From Defluviicoccus sp. bin129 (lineage in GTDB: Bacteria; Pseudomonadota; Alphaproteobacteria; MPNO01), in assembly GCA_002239065.1 (NCBI GenBank), contig MPNO01000009.1, forward strand, positions 1-64,000: DNA of 64,000 nt. Reading direction: 5' to 3'. Under the pieces are notes generated by a model. It saw nothing but the letters and a program-made list of their open reading frames with translations. It was not told the origin of the DNA and ran no database searches. Below are positions 39,014-48,446 of the stretch, piece by piece (within the stretch, counting starts at the first letter, position 1; the number at the start of each line of letters is the position of its first letter). Made by a program: the position numbers and the translations under genes.

Positions 39014-40051
39014 TCAGCTCCGCAGCGCCTCCGCGATGGCGGCGCGGTCGAGGCCGGCCTGGCCGATCACCACCAAGCGGGTCTCGCGCCGCTCGTCCGC
39101 CGCCCAGAGGCGGTCGAAATGGTGGTTGACCCGCCTTCCGACGCCCTGGACGGCGAGGCGCATCGGCTTTCCCGCGACCGCCGCGAAGCCCTTGATGCGC
39201 AGAATGTCGTGCGCGGCGGCGACGCGGGCGAGGCGCGCGGCGAAGGCGGGCGGGGACTCGATTTCGCCCATCGCCACGTCGAAGGACTCGAAGTCGTCGT
39301 GCTCGTGGTCGTCTTCGCCGTCATGGTGCGACGGGCGGGCGGCGAGGTCGTCCTCCGCCGCGGCGTCGAGCCCGAGCACGACGACCGGGTCGACCGCGCC
39401 CTCTGTGGTGGCGATCATCCTGACCGGGCGGCCCGCCGCCGCGGCGATCTCGTCGCGCAGCCCCGGCAGCCGCGCCGCTTCGAGCAAATCGGTCTTGTTG
39501 AGCACCACGATGTCGGCCGCCATCAGCTGGTCTTCGTAGAGCTCCTGCAACGGGTTGTCGTGGTCGATCGACGGGTCCTCGGCGCGCATCGCCTCGACCG
39601 CGTCGAGATCGTCGGCGAAGCGGCCTTCCGCGACCGCCGGCCCGTCGATCACCGCGACCACCCCGTCCACCGTCATGCGGGAGCGGATTTCCGGCCAGTC
39701 GAAGGCCTTGATCAACGGCTTGGGCAGCGCGAGGCCGGAGGTCTCGATCACGATGTGGTCGGGCGGCGCGTCGCGGTCGATCAGGGCGCGCATGGTGGGC
39801 ACGAAGTCGTCCGCCACGGTGCAGCACAGGCAGCCGTTGGCGAGCTCGACGATGTTCTCCTCCGGGCAGTCCTCGATGCCGCAGCTCCTCAGCGTCTCGC
39901 CGTCCACCCCTTCGGCGCCGAACTCGTTGACGATGACGGCGAGCCGCCTGCCATTGGCGTTGCCCAGCAGGTGGCGCACCATTGTGGTCTTGCCGGCGCC
40001 GAGGAAGCCGGTGACGATGGTGGCCGGGATCTTGGCGGCGGAAAAGCTCAT
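39014..40051 (-). CDS. cobW: CobW GTPase metallochaperone
   Basis: 345 residues from ATG 40051. P-loop GFLGAGKTT near residue 15, metal-binding GCLCC motif, LNKTD guanine specificity, then a His/Asp-rich insert (HHDGEDDHEHDD) before the CobW C-terminal domain. Thought to deliver cobalt to CobN, which is encoded immediately downstream. The start overlaps the stop of the DUF1636 gene by four bases. Confidence 0.93.
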   Translation of the reverse strand: MSFSAAKIPATIVTGFLGAGKTTMVRHLLGNANGRRLAVIVNEFGAEGVDGETLRSCGIEDCPEENIVELANGCLCCTVADDFVPTMRALIDRDAPPDHIVIETSGLALPKPLIKAFDWPEIRSRMTVDGVVAVIDGPAVAEGRFADDLDAVEAMRAEDPSIDHDNPLQELYEDQLMAADIVVLNKTDLLEAARLPGLRDEIAAAAGRPVRMIATTEGAVDPVVVLGLDAAAEDDLAARPSHHDGEDDHEHDDFESFDVAMGEIESPPAFAARLARVAAAHDILRIKGFAAVAGKPMRLAVQGVGRRVNHHFDRLWAADERRETRLVVIGQAGLDRAAIAEALRS

Positions 40052-40458
40052 GCGGTCTCTCGCGGTTCGGGAACGTCGTCGGGGAAGGCGGGGATTCGCG
40101 CGACGATCGCGTCGCGCAGCGATGGCGCGCGCTTCGACGGCATGACCGCCCCGGTGCGGGACGTGGCATAGGTGAGCGCGTAATCGATCAAATCGTCGGC
40201 GAGCTCGGCACCGAGATATCCCGCCACGTAGGACCACTTGCCGGGCTGCGAGAGCGCCGCGCTGCAGCCCTGCTCGCAATTCGCCATGCAGCTGACCGGG
40301 TTGACCCGGACGGCGCGGCCCAGCCCGCGGCTGCGCAGGCGGCCGAGCACCGCCTCGTGCAGCCGCGATCCCGCGGCCGGGTCGTTCGGCGCGTCCGGAG
40401 CCAGCCCGGCCGGCCGGCAGGTCAGGCAGATATGGAGGACCGGTCGGCTGTCGGTCAG
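40048..40458 (-). CDS. DUF1636 metal-binding protein
   Basis: About 136 residues. HICLTCR near the N-terminus and SCMANCEQGCS later supply Cys residues typical of DUF1636, a small ferredoxin-like or metal-binding family common beside cobW. The conserved N-terminus begins just after a CTG at 40458 (M-TDSRPVLHICLTCR), which has GGGAGA seven bases upstream. No ATG, GTG or TTG is near. The ATG at 40557 would add a 33-residue Arg/Gly/Ala-rich extension. Probably the first gene of the cobW-cobN-cobG-cobH-cobI-cobJ operon. Confidence 0.8.
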   Translation of the reverse strand: MTDSRPVLHICLTCRPAGLAPDAPNDPAAGSRLHEAVLGRLRSRGLGRAVRVNPVSCMANCEQGCSAALSQPGKWSYVAGYLGAELADDLIDYALTYATSRTGAVMPSKRAPSLRDAIVARIPAFPDDVPEPRETA

Positions 40459-40571
40459 CGCTAAATCTCCCGCCGCAAACGAAGGCGCCGCGAGTTTACC
40501 CGACCGGAGGCCCCGACTGCATTCCCCTTGCGCGCGTGCTACAAGGCGGGCGCCCATCGCCGGGGGAGGAC

Positions 40572-41093
40572 ATGCCAGTCGCCGGGCTCTACCTGGTTCT
40601 GGGCGGCGCCCGTTCGGGGAAAAGCCGCCACGCCGAATCCCTCGTCGAGGCCGGCCCGCCGCCCTGGCTCTACGTCGCGACGGCCGAGGCCGGCGACGCG
40701 GAGATGGGTGCGCGCATCCGCGAGCACCGGGAGCGCCGGGGCAAGGGCTGGCGGATTGTGGAAGAGCCGATGGAGCTCGCCGCCGCCCTGGAAAGCTGTC
40801 CCGCGGAGGTGCCGGTGCTGGTCGACTGCCTGACGCTCTGGCTGAGCAATCTGATGGCGGCGGACCGCCCGGCCGGGCCTGAGAGCGACCGATTGGTCGC
40901 GGCGCTGGAGCGCCGCCGCGGCAAGACCGTGCTGGTCTCCAACGAGGTGGGCCTCGGGATCGTCCCCGACAACCGCCTCGCGCGCGACTTCCGCGACGCC
41001 GCCGGCGCGCTGCACCGCGCGCTTGCCGCGCACGCGGAACATGTGCATTTCATGGTCGCCGGGATCCCCATGATCGTCAAAGGCAAGCCATGA
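40572..41093 (+). CDS. cobP: Cobinamide kinase / cobinamide-phosphate guanylyltransferase
   Basis: 173 residues (CobU in enteric nomenclature). P-loop GGARSGKS at residues 11-18, then [12 protein letters not shown] and [11 protein letters not shown], the CobP/CobU landmarks. Phosphorylates adenosylcobinamide and adds GMP. GGGGGAGGA directly before the ATG at 40572 is a strong ribosome-binding site; 113 bases separate it from the divergent DUF1636 start. First gene of cobP-cobO-cobQ. Confidence 0.92.
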   Translation: MPVAGLYLVLGGARSGKSRHAESLVEAGPPPWLYVATAEAGDAEMGARIREHRERRGKGWRIVEEPMELAAALESCPAEVPVLVDCLTLWLSNLMAADRPAGPESDRLVAALERRRGKTVLVSNEVGLGIVPDNRLARDFRDAAGALHRALAAHAEHVHFMVAGIPMIVKGKP

Positions 41094-41701
41094 CCCGAAG
41101 CGAAGACGACTCCCGCCACAAGGCGAAGATGGCCCACCGCAAGGCCGTGCAGGACGCCGAGGTCGCCTCCAAGACATTCGAGAAGGGGCTGTTGATGGTC
41201 CATACCGGCACCGGCAAGGGCAAGTCGACGGCCGCCTTCGGGCTGGCGCTCCGCATGATCGGCCGCGGCCGCAAGGTGGGCGTGGTGCAGTTCATCAAGG
41301 GCGCCTGGTCGACCGGCGAGAAGCTGGCGCTCGAAGAGATGGCACCCGACATGGTCGAGTGGCACGCGCTCGGCGAGGGGTTCACCTGGGAGACCCAGGA
41401 CAAGGCGCGCGACATCGCCGCCTGCGAGCGGGCCTGGGAGACCGCGGTCGCGATGATGGCGAACCCGGAATTCGGCCTGGTCGTGCTCGACGAGCTCAAT
41501 ATCGCGCTGCGCTACGACTACCTGCCGCTCGCAGACGTGCTCGCCGGCCTCGCCGCCCGGCCCGGGGACCTGCACGTCGTGGTGACCGGCAGGAACGCCA
41601 AGGCGCCGCTGATCGAGGCCGCCGACCTGGTGACCGAGATGACGCTGGTCAAGCACCACTTCAAGGCCGGGGTGAAGACCCAGGAGGGCATCGAGTACTG
41701 A
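41090..41701 (+). CDS. cobO: Cob(I)yrinic acid a,c-diamide adenosyltransferase
   Basis: 203 residues, BtuR/CobO family. Charged N-terminal tail ([15 protein letters not shown]), P-loop [10 protein letters not shown], then VQFIKGAW and [13 protein letters not shown]. Transfers the adenosyl group from ATP to the cobalt. Four-base overlap with cobP and a one-base overlap (TGATG) with cobQ. Confidence 0.93.
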   Translation: MTRSEDDSRHKAKMAHRKAVQDAEVASKTFEKGLLMVHTGTGKGKSTAAFGLALRMIGRGRKVGVVQFIKGAWSTGEKLALEEMAPDMVEWHALGEGFTWETQDKARDIAACERAWETAVAMMANPEFGLVVLDELNIALRYDYLPLADVLAGLAARPGDLHVVVTGRNAKAPLIEAADLVTEMTLVKHHFKAGVKTQEGIEY

Positions 41702-43170
41702 TGCCCGCGCGGGCGGTCATGCTGCAGGGGACCGGCTCGAATGTCGGCAAGTCGGTGCTTGCCGCCGGCCTCCTGCGGGCGCTCGCCGACCGGGGATACG
41801 CGGTCCGCCCGTTCAAGCCGCAGAACATGTCGAACAACGCCGCGGTCGCCGCCGACGGCGGCGAGATCGGCCGCGCCCAGGCGCTCCAGGCGCGCGCCGC
41901 CAGGGTGCCGCCCAGCGTCCACATGAACCCGGTACTGCTCAAGCCGAGCTCGGAGACCGGCGCGCAGGTCGTGGTCCAGGGGCGGGTCGAAGGCACCGCG
42001 CGCGCGCGGGAATTCCAGGAGGCGAAGCGCCGGCTGCTTCCGCGGGTGATGGAGAGCTTCGCGCGGCTGCGCCGGGAGGCCGAGCTGATCGTCGTCGAGG
42101 GCGCCGGCAGCGCGTCGGAGACCAATTTGCGCGACGCCGACATCGCCAATATGGGGTTCGCCGCCGCCGCCGATATCCCGGTCGTGCTGGTCGGCGACAT
42201 CGACCGCGGCGGCGTCATCGCCGCCCTGGTCGGGACCAGGGCGGTGATCGCGCCGTCGGACGAGGCGCTGGTCGCGGGCTTCGTCGTCAACAAGATGCGC
42301 GGCGACCCCTCGCTGTTCGTGGACGGCATGGCGGAAATCGCGCGGCGCACCGGGTGGCCGGCGCTCGGGCTGGTGCCGTTCTTCGAGCCCGCCCGGCTGC
42401 TGCCCGCCGAGGACTCCTACGACCTCGCCGAGCGAAGCCGTCCCGCCGGGGATGCCGGGGACCGCCGGCTGCGCATCGCCGTGCCGCATCTCCCGCGCAT
42501 CGCCAATTTCGACGATCTCGACCCGCTCGACGCCGAGCCGGGGGTGGCGGTGATGCTGGTCGAACGCGGCGCGCCGCTGCCGGCGGATGCCGACCTGGTC
42601 GTCCTGCCGGGCAGCAAGGCCACGATCTCCGACCTCGCGGCGCTGCGCGCGGAGGGGTGGGACATCGACATCATCGCGCATCGCCGCCGCGGCGGGCGGG
42701 TGCTCGGGCTGTGCGGCGGCTACCAGATGCTGGGCCGGCTCGTGTCCGATCCCGACGGGCTGGAGGGCGCGCCCGGCTCGGTCGCCGGGCTCGGCCTGCT
42801 CGATGTCGAGACCGTGCTGGCCGACCCCAAGACGGTCGCCGAGGCCGCCGGGGAGACCCCGGACGGCATCGCTCTGTCGGGCTACGAGATCCACATGGGC
42901 CGGACCGAGGGCCCCGATACCGCAAGACCCCTGCATCGCCTCGCCGACGGCCGGCCGGACGGCGCACGCTCGCCGGACGGGCGGGTGGCGGGGACTTATG
43001 TGCACGGGCTGTTCGGCGGCGATCGCTACCGGTCGGCATGGCTGCGGGGGCTGGGTACGGAGAGCACCATCGACGATCACGGCGCGCTGGTCGAGAAGAC
43101 GCTGGACGGCCTCGCCGCCCATCTGGAGGCGTATCTCGACATCGACCGGCTCATCGCCATGGCGCGATAG
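41701..43170 (+). CDS. cobQ: Cobyric acid synthase
   Basis: 489 residues. N-terminal P-loop-like [21 protein letters not shown] and VVEGAGS; C-terminal class I amidotransferase with catalytic Cys in [11 protein letters not shown] and the GYEIHMGRT motif. Amidates side chains b, d, e and g. Last gene of the cobP-cobO-cobQ unit; its 3' end overlaps cobD on the opposite strand by 20 bases. Confidence 0.93.
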   Translation: MPARAVMLQGTGSNVGKSVLAAGLLRALADRGYAVRPFKPQNMSNNAAVAADGGEIGRAQALQARAARVPPSVHMNPVLLKPSSETGAQVVVQGRVEGTARAREFQEAKRRLLPRVMESFARLRREAELIVVEGAGSASETNLRDADIANMGFAAAADIPVVLVGDIDRGGVIAALVGTRAVIAPSDEALVAGFVVNKMRGDPSLFVDGMAEIARRTGWPALGLVPFFEPARLLPAEDSYDLAERSRPAGDAGDRRLRIAVPHLPRIANFDDLDPLDAEPGVAVMLVERGAPLPADADLVVLPGSKATISDLAALRAEGWDIDIIAHRRRGGRVLGLCGGYQMLGRLVSDPDGLEGAPGSVAGLGLLDVETVLADPKTVAEAAGETPDGIALSGYEIHMGRTEGPDTARPLHRLADGRPDGARSPDGRVAGTYVHGLFGGDRYRSAWLRGLGTESTIDDHGALVEKTLDGLAAHLEAYLDIDRLIAMAR

Positions 43171-44140
43171 CGAGCAAAGCGAGGGCGACGGCGGCGAGCT
43201 GGATCGCGCAGGCGCGGCGGTAGAGGGCGAGCGCCCGGCCGATGTCGCCCGGCGTCGCCTCGGCGCGACCGTCGCCCATCCACCGATCCTCGACCCTGCG
43301 GCCCGCGTATTGCCTGGGCCCGCCGAGCCTGAGTCCGAGCGCGCCCGCCAGCGCCGCTTCCGGCCAGCCGGCGTTGGGCGAGCGGTGGCGCGTCGCGTCG
43401 CGTCGCACCGCCCGCAGCGCGCCGCCCGGCGAAGCGCCCGGCACGGTCGCCGCCGCGAGAACGATCCACCACGCGGCGAGGCGCGAGGCCGGCAGGTTGA
43501 CCAGGTCGTCGAGCCTGGCGGCGAAGCGGCCGAAGTCGCGGTAGCGCGAATCCCGGTGTCCGATCATGCTGTCGGCGGTGTTGACCGCCTTGTAGGCGAC
43601 CGCCCCCGGCAGGCCGAGCACGGCGCACCACAGCGAAGGCGCCACCACGCCGTCGGAGAAGTTCTCGGCCAGGCTCTCGATCGCGGCGCGCGCCACGCCC
43701 GCCTCGTCGAGCGAGGCGGGGTCGCGGCCGACGACGTGGCGCACCCGGTCGCGGCCCGCCGCGAGGCCGCCCGAGTCCAGCCCGTCCCGCACCGCCGCGA
43801 CGTGCCGGTAAAGGCTGCGCTGCGCCGGCAGCGACGCAGCAAGGACGGCGAGACCGAGCGCGCCGGCCCACCAGGGTGCCCACAGCATCGCGGCGCCTTG
43901 CAGGGACGCCGCGACGGCAAGCGCCGGGACCACGACCAGCAGCACGCAGCACGCGCCGTTGAGGCGCCGCCGCCGATCGGGCAAGGTCGGCCGGTTCCAG
44001 CGGCGCTCCGCGCGCTCCAGCATGGCGCCGACCCAGACCACGGGATGGGCGATGCGCGCATACAGCGGCTGCGGATAGCCGAACACCGCCTCGAGCGAGA
44101 GGGCGGCGAGGAGGAGAAGCAGGTTGGTTTCGAACCACAT
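43151..44140 (-). CDS. cobD: Adenosylcobinamide-phosphate synthase (CbiB family)
   Basis: 329 residues, membrane protein with several hydrophobic segments. [20 protein letters not shown] near the N-terminus, [19 protein letters not shown], and [30 protein letters not shown] are CobD/CbiB signatures. Attaches the aminopropanol(-phosphate) arm to cobyric acid. Its start is 12 bases from the divergent cobC start, so the promoters must overlap coding sequence. Confidence 0.92.
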   Translation of the reverse strand: MWFETNLLLLLAALSLEAVFGYPQPLYARIAHPVVWVGAMLERAERRWNRPTLPDRRRRLNGACCVLLVVVPALAVAASLQGAAMLWAPWWAGALGLAVLAASLPAQRSLYRHVAAVRDGLDSGGLAAGRDRVRHVVGRDPASLDEAGVARAAIESLAENFSDGVVAPSLWCAVLGLPGAVAYKAVNTADSMIGHRDSRYRDFGRFAARLDDLVNLPASRLAAWWIVLAAATVPGASPGGALRAVRRDATRHRSPNAGWPEAALAGALGLRLGGPRQYAGRRVEDRWMGDGRAEATPGDIGRALALYRRACAIQLAAVALALLAIAPWR

Positions 44141-44152
44141 GGCGGGCGTCAC

Positions 44153-45151
44153 GTGATCCGCCATGGCGGGCAATTGTCGCTGCTGCGCGACCGGTACCCG
44201 GAGGCGCCCGAGCCGCTGATCGACCTGTCGACGGGCATCAACCCCTTTTCCTACAAGCTGCCGCCGATCCCCGAGACAGCCTATACGCGCCTGCCGGAGG
44301 AGGCACATACGGGCCGGCTCAGGGAAGCGGCGGCTTCGGCCTATGGCGCGCGGGGCCCGGAATTCGTCGCCGTCGCTTCGGGCACCCAGCTGCTGATCTC
44401 GTCGCTGCCCCGCATGTTTCCCGCCGCGCGCGTCTCGGTGCTGTCGCCGACCTATGGCGAACATGCGGCGGTCTGGGCCGCCGCCGGGGCCGGGGTGGCG
44501 GAGGTGTCCACACTCCAGGCGCTGGAGGACGGCGATGTCGCGGTCCTGTGCAACCCCAACAACCCCGACGGCCGCGCCTTCGATGCCGCCGCGATCGGCG
44601 AACTCGCGGCCCGGAAGGCGCGGCATGGCGGGCGGCTGATCGTCGACGAGGCCTTTGCCGAATTCGCCGAGGCGGGGCTGAGCGCCGCGCCGCTGCTGCC
44701 CCGGCCCGGGCTGATGGTCCTGCGGTCCTTCGGCAAGGCCTACGGGCTGGCCGGGCTCAGGCTCGGCTTCCTGGTCGCGGACGAGGATGTCGTCGACCGG
44801 GTGGCGCGGGCGCTCGGGCCGTGGCCGGTCTCCGGCGTCGCCATCCATGTCGCCTGCCGGGCGCTCGCCGATTCGGGCTGGCGGCGGGACACCGCCTTGC
44901 GTCTGGCCCGGGCCGGCGCCCGGCTGGACGCCCTCATTGCGGATTACGGGCTGGATGCGGTGGGCGGAACCTCGCTGTTCCGCCTGGTCCGCCACGGCAA
45001 CGCGCCGGCGCTGGCCAATTCCCTCGGCCGCGCCGGTATCCTGGTGCGCGGCTTCGACGAACGCCCCGACTGGCTGCGCTTCGCCCTGCCGCCCGACGAG
45101 GATGCCTGGTCCCGGCTCGAAGCCGCGCTGGCGACGGGCCCGAGACCGTGA
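44153..45151 (+). CDS. cobC: Threonine-phosphate decarboxylase-like CobC
   Basis: 332 residues, class I/II aminotransferase fold. GTG 44153 gives MIRHGGQLSLLRDRYPEAP, the usual CobC start with its HGG motif. LIDLSTGINPFSY, CNPNNPDGR and RSFGKAYGLAGLRLGF (PLP Lys) follow. Supplies (R)-1-amino-2-propanol phosphate for the nucleotide loop. Divergent partner of cobD, which uses the product. Confidence 0.92.
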   Translation: MIRHGGQLSLLRDRYPEAPEPLIDLSTGINPFSYKLPPIPETAYTRLPEEAHTGRLREAAASAYGARGPEFVAVASGTQLLISSLPRMFPAARVSVLSPTYGEHAAVWAAAGAGVAEVSTLQALEDGDVAVLCNPNNPDGRAFDAAAIGELAARKARHGGRLIVDEAFAEFAEAGLSAAPLLPRPGLMVLRSFGKAYGLAGLRLGFLVADEDVVDRVARALGPWPVSGVAIHVACRALADSGWRRDTALRLARAGARLDALIADYGLDAVGGTSLFRLVRHGNAPALANSLGRAGILVRGFDERPDWLRFALPPDEDAWSRLEAALATGPRP

Positions 45152-45213
45152 CAGTGGCGAGAAATCCGGGCTAGTGTCGTCTGCGACCGTCGCGACGTCA
45201 GGGATGTTGGGGG

Positions 45214-45726
45214 ATGAATCTGCGCGGAACCGTCGCGGTGTTCGGCGACTACGTGTCGGGAGACGTGATTCTTCCCGCCCGCTACGCCTTTCTCGATCCC
45301 GAAGCGATGACGGCCCATGTGCTGGAAGAGCTCGATCCGGCCGCCAACGAACGTGTGCGCCGGGCCGACATCCTGGTTGCCGGCACCGCTTTCGGTTACG
45401 GCACCGGACGCGAGTCCTCGGCGCGCGCGCTCCGCGCCGCCGGGGTGAAGGTGGCGATCGGGGGGCCGTTCGCGCGGATGTTCTATCGTAACGCCATCAA
45501 CAACGGGCTCCTGGTGCTGGATTGCCCGGCGCTCGTCGGCGACGGCGTCGAGGACGGTTGCGAGATGGAGATCGACACCGTGGCGGGGAAAATCCGCTGC
45601 GCCGGCCGGGTCTACGCCGTGCCGCCGGTGCCCGATCTGGTCAACCGCATCGTGGCCGCGGGCGACCTCGTGGCATACGGCCGAAGCTGGCTGCGCGAGC
45701 GCGCGCGAGGCGGTCCAAATGCCTGA
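45214..45726 (+). CDS. Aconitase-family (3-isopropylmalate dehydratase-like) small subunit
   Basis: 170 residues, swivel domain of the LeuD type. FGDYVSGDVILPARY at the start and GTAFGYGTGRESSARALRAAGV (the GxGSSR-like segment) are characteristic. The small subunit precedes the large one and overlaps it by eight bases. That order and the shortness fit the LeuCD/homoaconitase-like hydratases of unclear substrate (for example dimethylmaleate hydratase) rather than true LeuCD. Sits 62 bases after cobC. Confidence 0.85.
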   Translation: MNLRGTVAVFGDYVSGDVILPARYAFLDPEAMTAHVLEELDPAANERVRRADILVAGTAFGYGTGRESSARALRAAGVKVAIGGPFARMFYRNAINNGLLVLDCPALVGDGVEDGCEMEIDTVAGKIRCAGRVYAVPPVPDLVNRIVAAGDLVAYGRSWLRERARGGPNA

Positions 45727-46996
45727 ACCCGGCCTGACGCTCGCGCAGAAGATCCTGGCCCGCACGTCGGGCGTCGCCCATCCCCGCCCCGGCCAAATCG
45801 TGGAAGCGATGCCGGACTTCTCCTACTCGCACGACTTCGCGGTCTACGCGATCGACGCGTTCGAACGCATGGGAGCGACCCGCGTGCTGCGTCCGGACAG
45901 GGTGGCGATATGCCTCGACCACATCGTGCCGGCCGACAATGTCCGCGATGCGAACAACCACGCCCTCATCCGCGCCTTCGCGAAGGCTCAGCGGCTGCGC
46001 CATTTCTTCGATGGTGGCACCGGGATCTCCCATCAGGTCATGTTCGAGCGGGGGCTCGTTGTCCCGGGCAGCCTCGTGGTGGCGAGCGATTCCCATGCGC
46101 CGTCGGGCGGCGCGCTCGGGGCGCTGGCGCTGGGTGTCGGCGAGACCGAGCTGGGCTTCGCCTGGGCGACGGGACGGCTGTGGGTGAAGGTCCCCGACAC
46201 CGTTCGCATCTCGCTGGACGGCGCGCTGCCGCCCGGGGTTCATGCCAAGGACCTGATGCTCCACATGGTGGCAAGGCTCGGCGTCCTGGGCGCGGTGTAC
46301 GAGGTGCTGGAATATGCCGGTCCCGCCGCCCCGTCCCTGTCGCCGTCGGAACGCTTCACGCTATGCAACATGAGCGCCGAGCTCGGTGCCAAGAGCGGCG
46401 TTTTCCCCTTCGATGCGACGACCGCCGAATTCCTGCGCGGGCAGGCGCAGTTCGATTTCGAGCCCGTCCAATCCGACGCGGACGCGGCGTATGCGCGGGA
46501 ATTGACGGTCGACCTGGCCGCGCTGGGGCCGATGGTCGCCCTGCCCGGGCGCGAGGATCGCGGCGTGCCGGTGGGCGAGGCGGCGGGCCGGACGGTGCAC
46601 CAGGTGTTCATCGGATCCTGCACCAACGCGCGGGCCGACGACCTGGCGATCGCCGCCGGAATCCTGCGCGGGCGGCGCGTCCATGAAGACGTGCGCCTGA
46701 TCGTGGTCCCGGCCTCGCGCGCGGTGATGGCCGAAGCGGCCAGGACGGGCGACCTGGAAGCCCTGCTCGAGGCGGGCGCGACCTTCATGCCGAGCGGCTG
46801 CGCGGTCTGCGCGGGCGTGCATCAGGGCGTGCTCGCCGATGGCGAGCTGTGCCTCTCGACCAGCAACCGGAACGCGCCGGGCCGCATGGGCAACAGGAAG
46901 GCGGAGATCGCGCTCTGCAGCCCCGCCACCGCCGCGGCCAGCGCGGTCACCGGGGTGGTGACGGACGCGCGCGAATTCGCCGCGGTCAGCGACTGA
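45719..46996 (+). CDS. Aconitase-family (3-isopropylmalate dehydratase-like) large subunit
   Basis: 425 residues, LeuC-type. ASDSHAPSGGALGALALGVGETE is the usual catalytic-core region. The [4Fe-4S] ligands appear as GSCTNAR and CAVCAG, and NRNAPGRMG is the substrate-binding signature. Hydrates or isomerises a dicarboxylate; the substrate is not evident. Its 3' end overlaps the next, convergent gene by 11 bases. Confidence 0.87.
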   Translation: MPEPGLTLAQKILARTSGVAHPRPGQIVEAMPDFSYSHDFAVYAIDAFERMGATRVLRPDRVAICLDHIVPADNVRDANNHALIRAFAKAQRLRHFFDGGTGISHQVMFERGLVVPGSLVVASDSHAPSGGALGALALGVGETELGFAWATGRLWVKVPDTVRISLDGALPPGVHAKDLMLHMVARLGVLGAVYEVLEYAGPAAPSLSPSERFTLCNMSAELGAKSGVFPFDATTAEFLRGQAQFDFEPVQSDADAAYARELTVDLAALGPMVALPGREDRGVPVGEAAGRTVHQVFIGSCTNARADDLAIAAGILRGRRVHEDVRLIVVPASRAVMAEAARTGDLEALLEAGATFMPSGCAVCAGVHQGVLADGELCLSTSNRNAPGRMGNRKAEIALCSPATAAASAVTGVVTDAREFAAVSD

Positions 46997-47582
46997 CGCT
47001 TTCGGCGTAATTCGCCGACGGCAGGTTTTCCTTCGGCCAGTGCTCGCCGTTCTCGAACGGCGCCACCCCCGCCGCGTGGCGCGCCATGCCCGATTCCAGC
47101 ATCGCCATGGACACGATCTCGGCGATGCCCAGATCGTCAATGCCATGGTCGCGCAACGCCTGGAAATCCCGGTCTTCCGTCCCCTCGTCGAACGCGACCT
47201 TGCGGGCGAAGCGGAGCACGTCCTTCCACATCGGATCGAGCGTCGACGCGTTCTCGAAATCCATACACTCCGTCACGTCGTCGACGCTCATCCCGAAATG
47301 CTGGATCAGATGGGTCTGGTGATTGTTGATGCAGCGCGGGCAGTCCACCTCGGCAGCGCAGACCAGCGAGATCGCGTTGAGAAGCGGCTTGGGGAGCGAG
47401 CCCGGGGCCGACTGGAGACGCTTGGTCAGCGTCCACCATCCCCTGAGGAGCTCGATGTCGAGGGCGAAGAACCCCCAGGTGGGGGTCAGGAAATTCGCGC
47501 CCTTGGTCGCGCGGATGTCGTCGAAGATCGCCGCGACCTCGTCATCGGCGGAATCGGGTTGGACGAGCCTGACCTTTTCCAT
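46986..47582 (-). CDS. Carboxymuconolactone-decarboxylase / AhpD-like protein
   Basis: 198 residues. The motif AEVDCPRCINNHQTHLIQHFG has the C-x2-C and downstream His of AhpD-like peroxidases; a second long helix follows. GGAGGT with good spacing precedes the ATG at 47582. Probably a redox enzyme or peroxidase, not a decarboxylase. It stands alone between the aconitase-type genes and cobS; nothing ties it to cobalamin. Confidence 0.75.
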   Translation of the reverse strand: MEKVRLVQPDSADDEVAAIFDDIRATKGANFLTPTWGFFALDIELLRGWWTLTKRLQSAPGSLPKPLLNAISLVCAAEVDCPRCINNHQTHLIQHFGMSVDDVTECMDFENASTLDPMWKDVLRFARKVAFDEGTEDRDFQALRDHGIDDLGIAEIVSMAMLESGMARHAAGVAPFENGEHWPKENLPSANYAESVSR

Positions 47583-47668
47583 GCTTACCTCCGGCGCCGT
47601 GCGGCGGCCCGGCCGCCGCCTCCCTCGCTGGAACGCAGTGTAGCGCCGCCCGGAAGGGGATACCCGGG

Positions 47669-48430
47669 CTAAATGCCGGCCAGCAGGCCGAGGCAGGCGC
47701 CGATCTCGCTCGCCTGCTGGGTCGCGCCCAGGCAATCGCCGGTATAGCCGCCGAGCTTTCTCTGGAACGCCGCCCGCGCCGCGACATGCCCGAGCGCGAG
47801 CCCGGCAACGACAGCGAGCGTCGCCGCCGGCGTCGCGACGGTCGCCAGCACGGCGAGGCAGGCGATCGCGGTCGCCCCGGCGAGAGCGTGCGAAGCGGGC
47901 GAGACCGGGCCGGCGACCGGGCTCGCAATCCCCGAATCGCGGACATAGCGCGCGGTCGCGATCATCAGGACGACGCTCCACCTGCTGAGCCCGTGCGCGG
48001 CGACCAGCATGGCGGCGCCAATCCACATGGGGAGGGCGGCCAGCACCAGGACCCTGGCGGCGACGGCGAGGATCAGGGCGAGCACGCCGTAGCTGCCGAT
48101 CCGGCTGTCGCGCATGATTTCGAGCGCGCGCTCCGCCGTGCGTCCGCCGCCGATCCCGTCCGCCGTGTCGGCGAGCCCGTCCTCGTGCAGCGCGCCGGTG
48201 ACGATCACGGTGGTGGCGACCGCAAGCACCGCCGCGACGGGCGCGCCCAGCGGGGCGTGCGCGGCGGCCAACACGGCCGCGCCCGCGAGGCCCACGACGA
48301 CCCCGACCAACGGGTAGTAGCGGACCGAGGCGGCTTCCGGTCCGGATCCACGGCCGACTCCCCGCGCCACCGGGATGCGGGTCAGCATCCGGCAGGCGAG
48401 AAGCAGCAGCCTCCATTCCCGGGCGAGCAT
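47669..48430 (-). CDS. cobS: Adenosylcobinamide-GDP ribazoletransferase (cobalamin synthase)
   Basis: 253 residues, membrane protein with several hydrophobic helices (called CobV in Pseudomonas nomenclature). RMLTRIPV near the N-terminus, YYPLVGVVVG and the highly conserved GALHEDGLADTADG identify it. Joins adenosylcobinamide-GDP to alpha-ribazole(-phosphate). Follows cobT by 16 bases; they form the nucleotide-loop operon. Confidence 0.92.
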   Translation of the reverse strand: MLAREWRLLLLACRMLTRIPVARGVGRGSGPEAASVRYYPLVGVVVGLAGAAVLAAAHAPLGAPVAAVLAVATTVIVTGALHEDGLADTADGIGGGRTAERALEIMRDSRIGSYGVLALILAVAARVLVLAALPMWIGAAMLVAAHGLSRWSVVLMIATARYVRDSGIASPVAGPVSPASHALAGATAIACLAVLATVATPAATLAVVAGLALGHVAARAAFQRKLGGYTGDCLGATQQASEIGACLGLLAGI

Positions 48431-48446
48431 CGCCGAGACCGCGACG

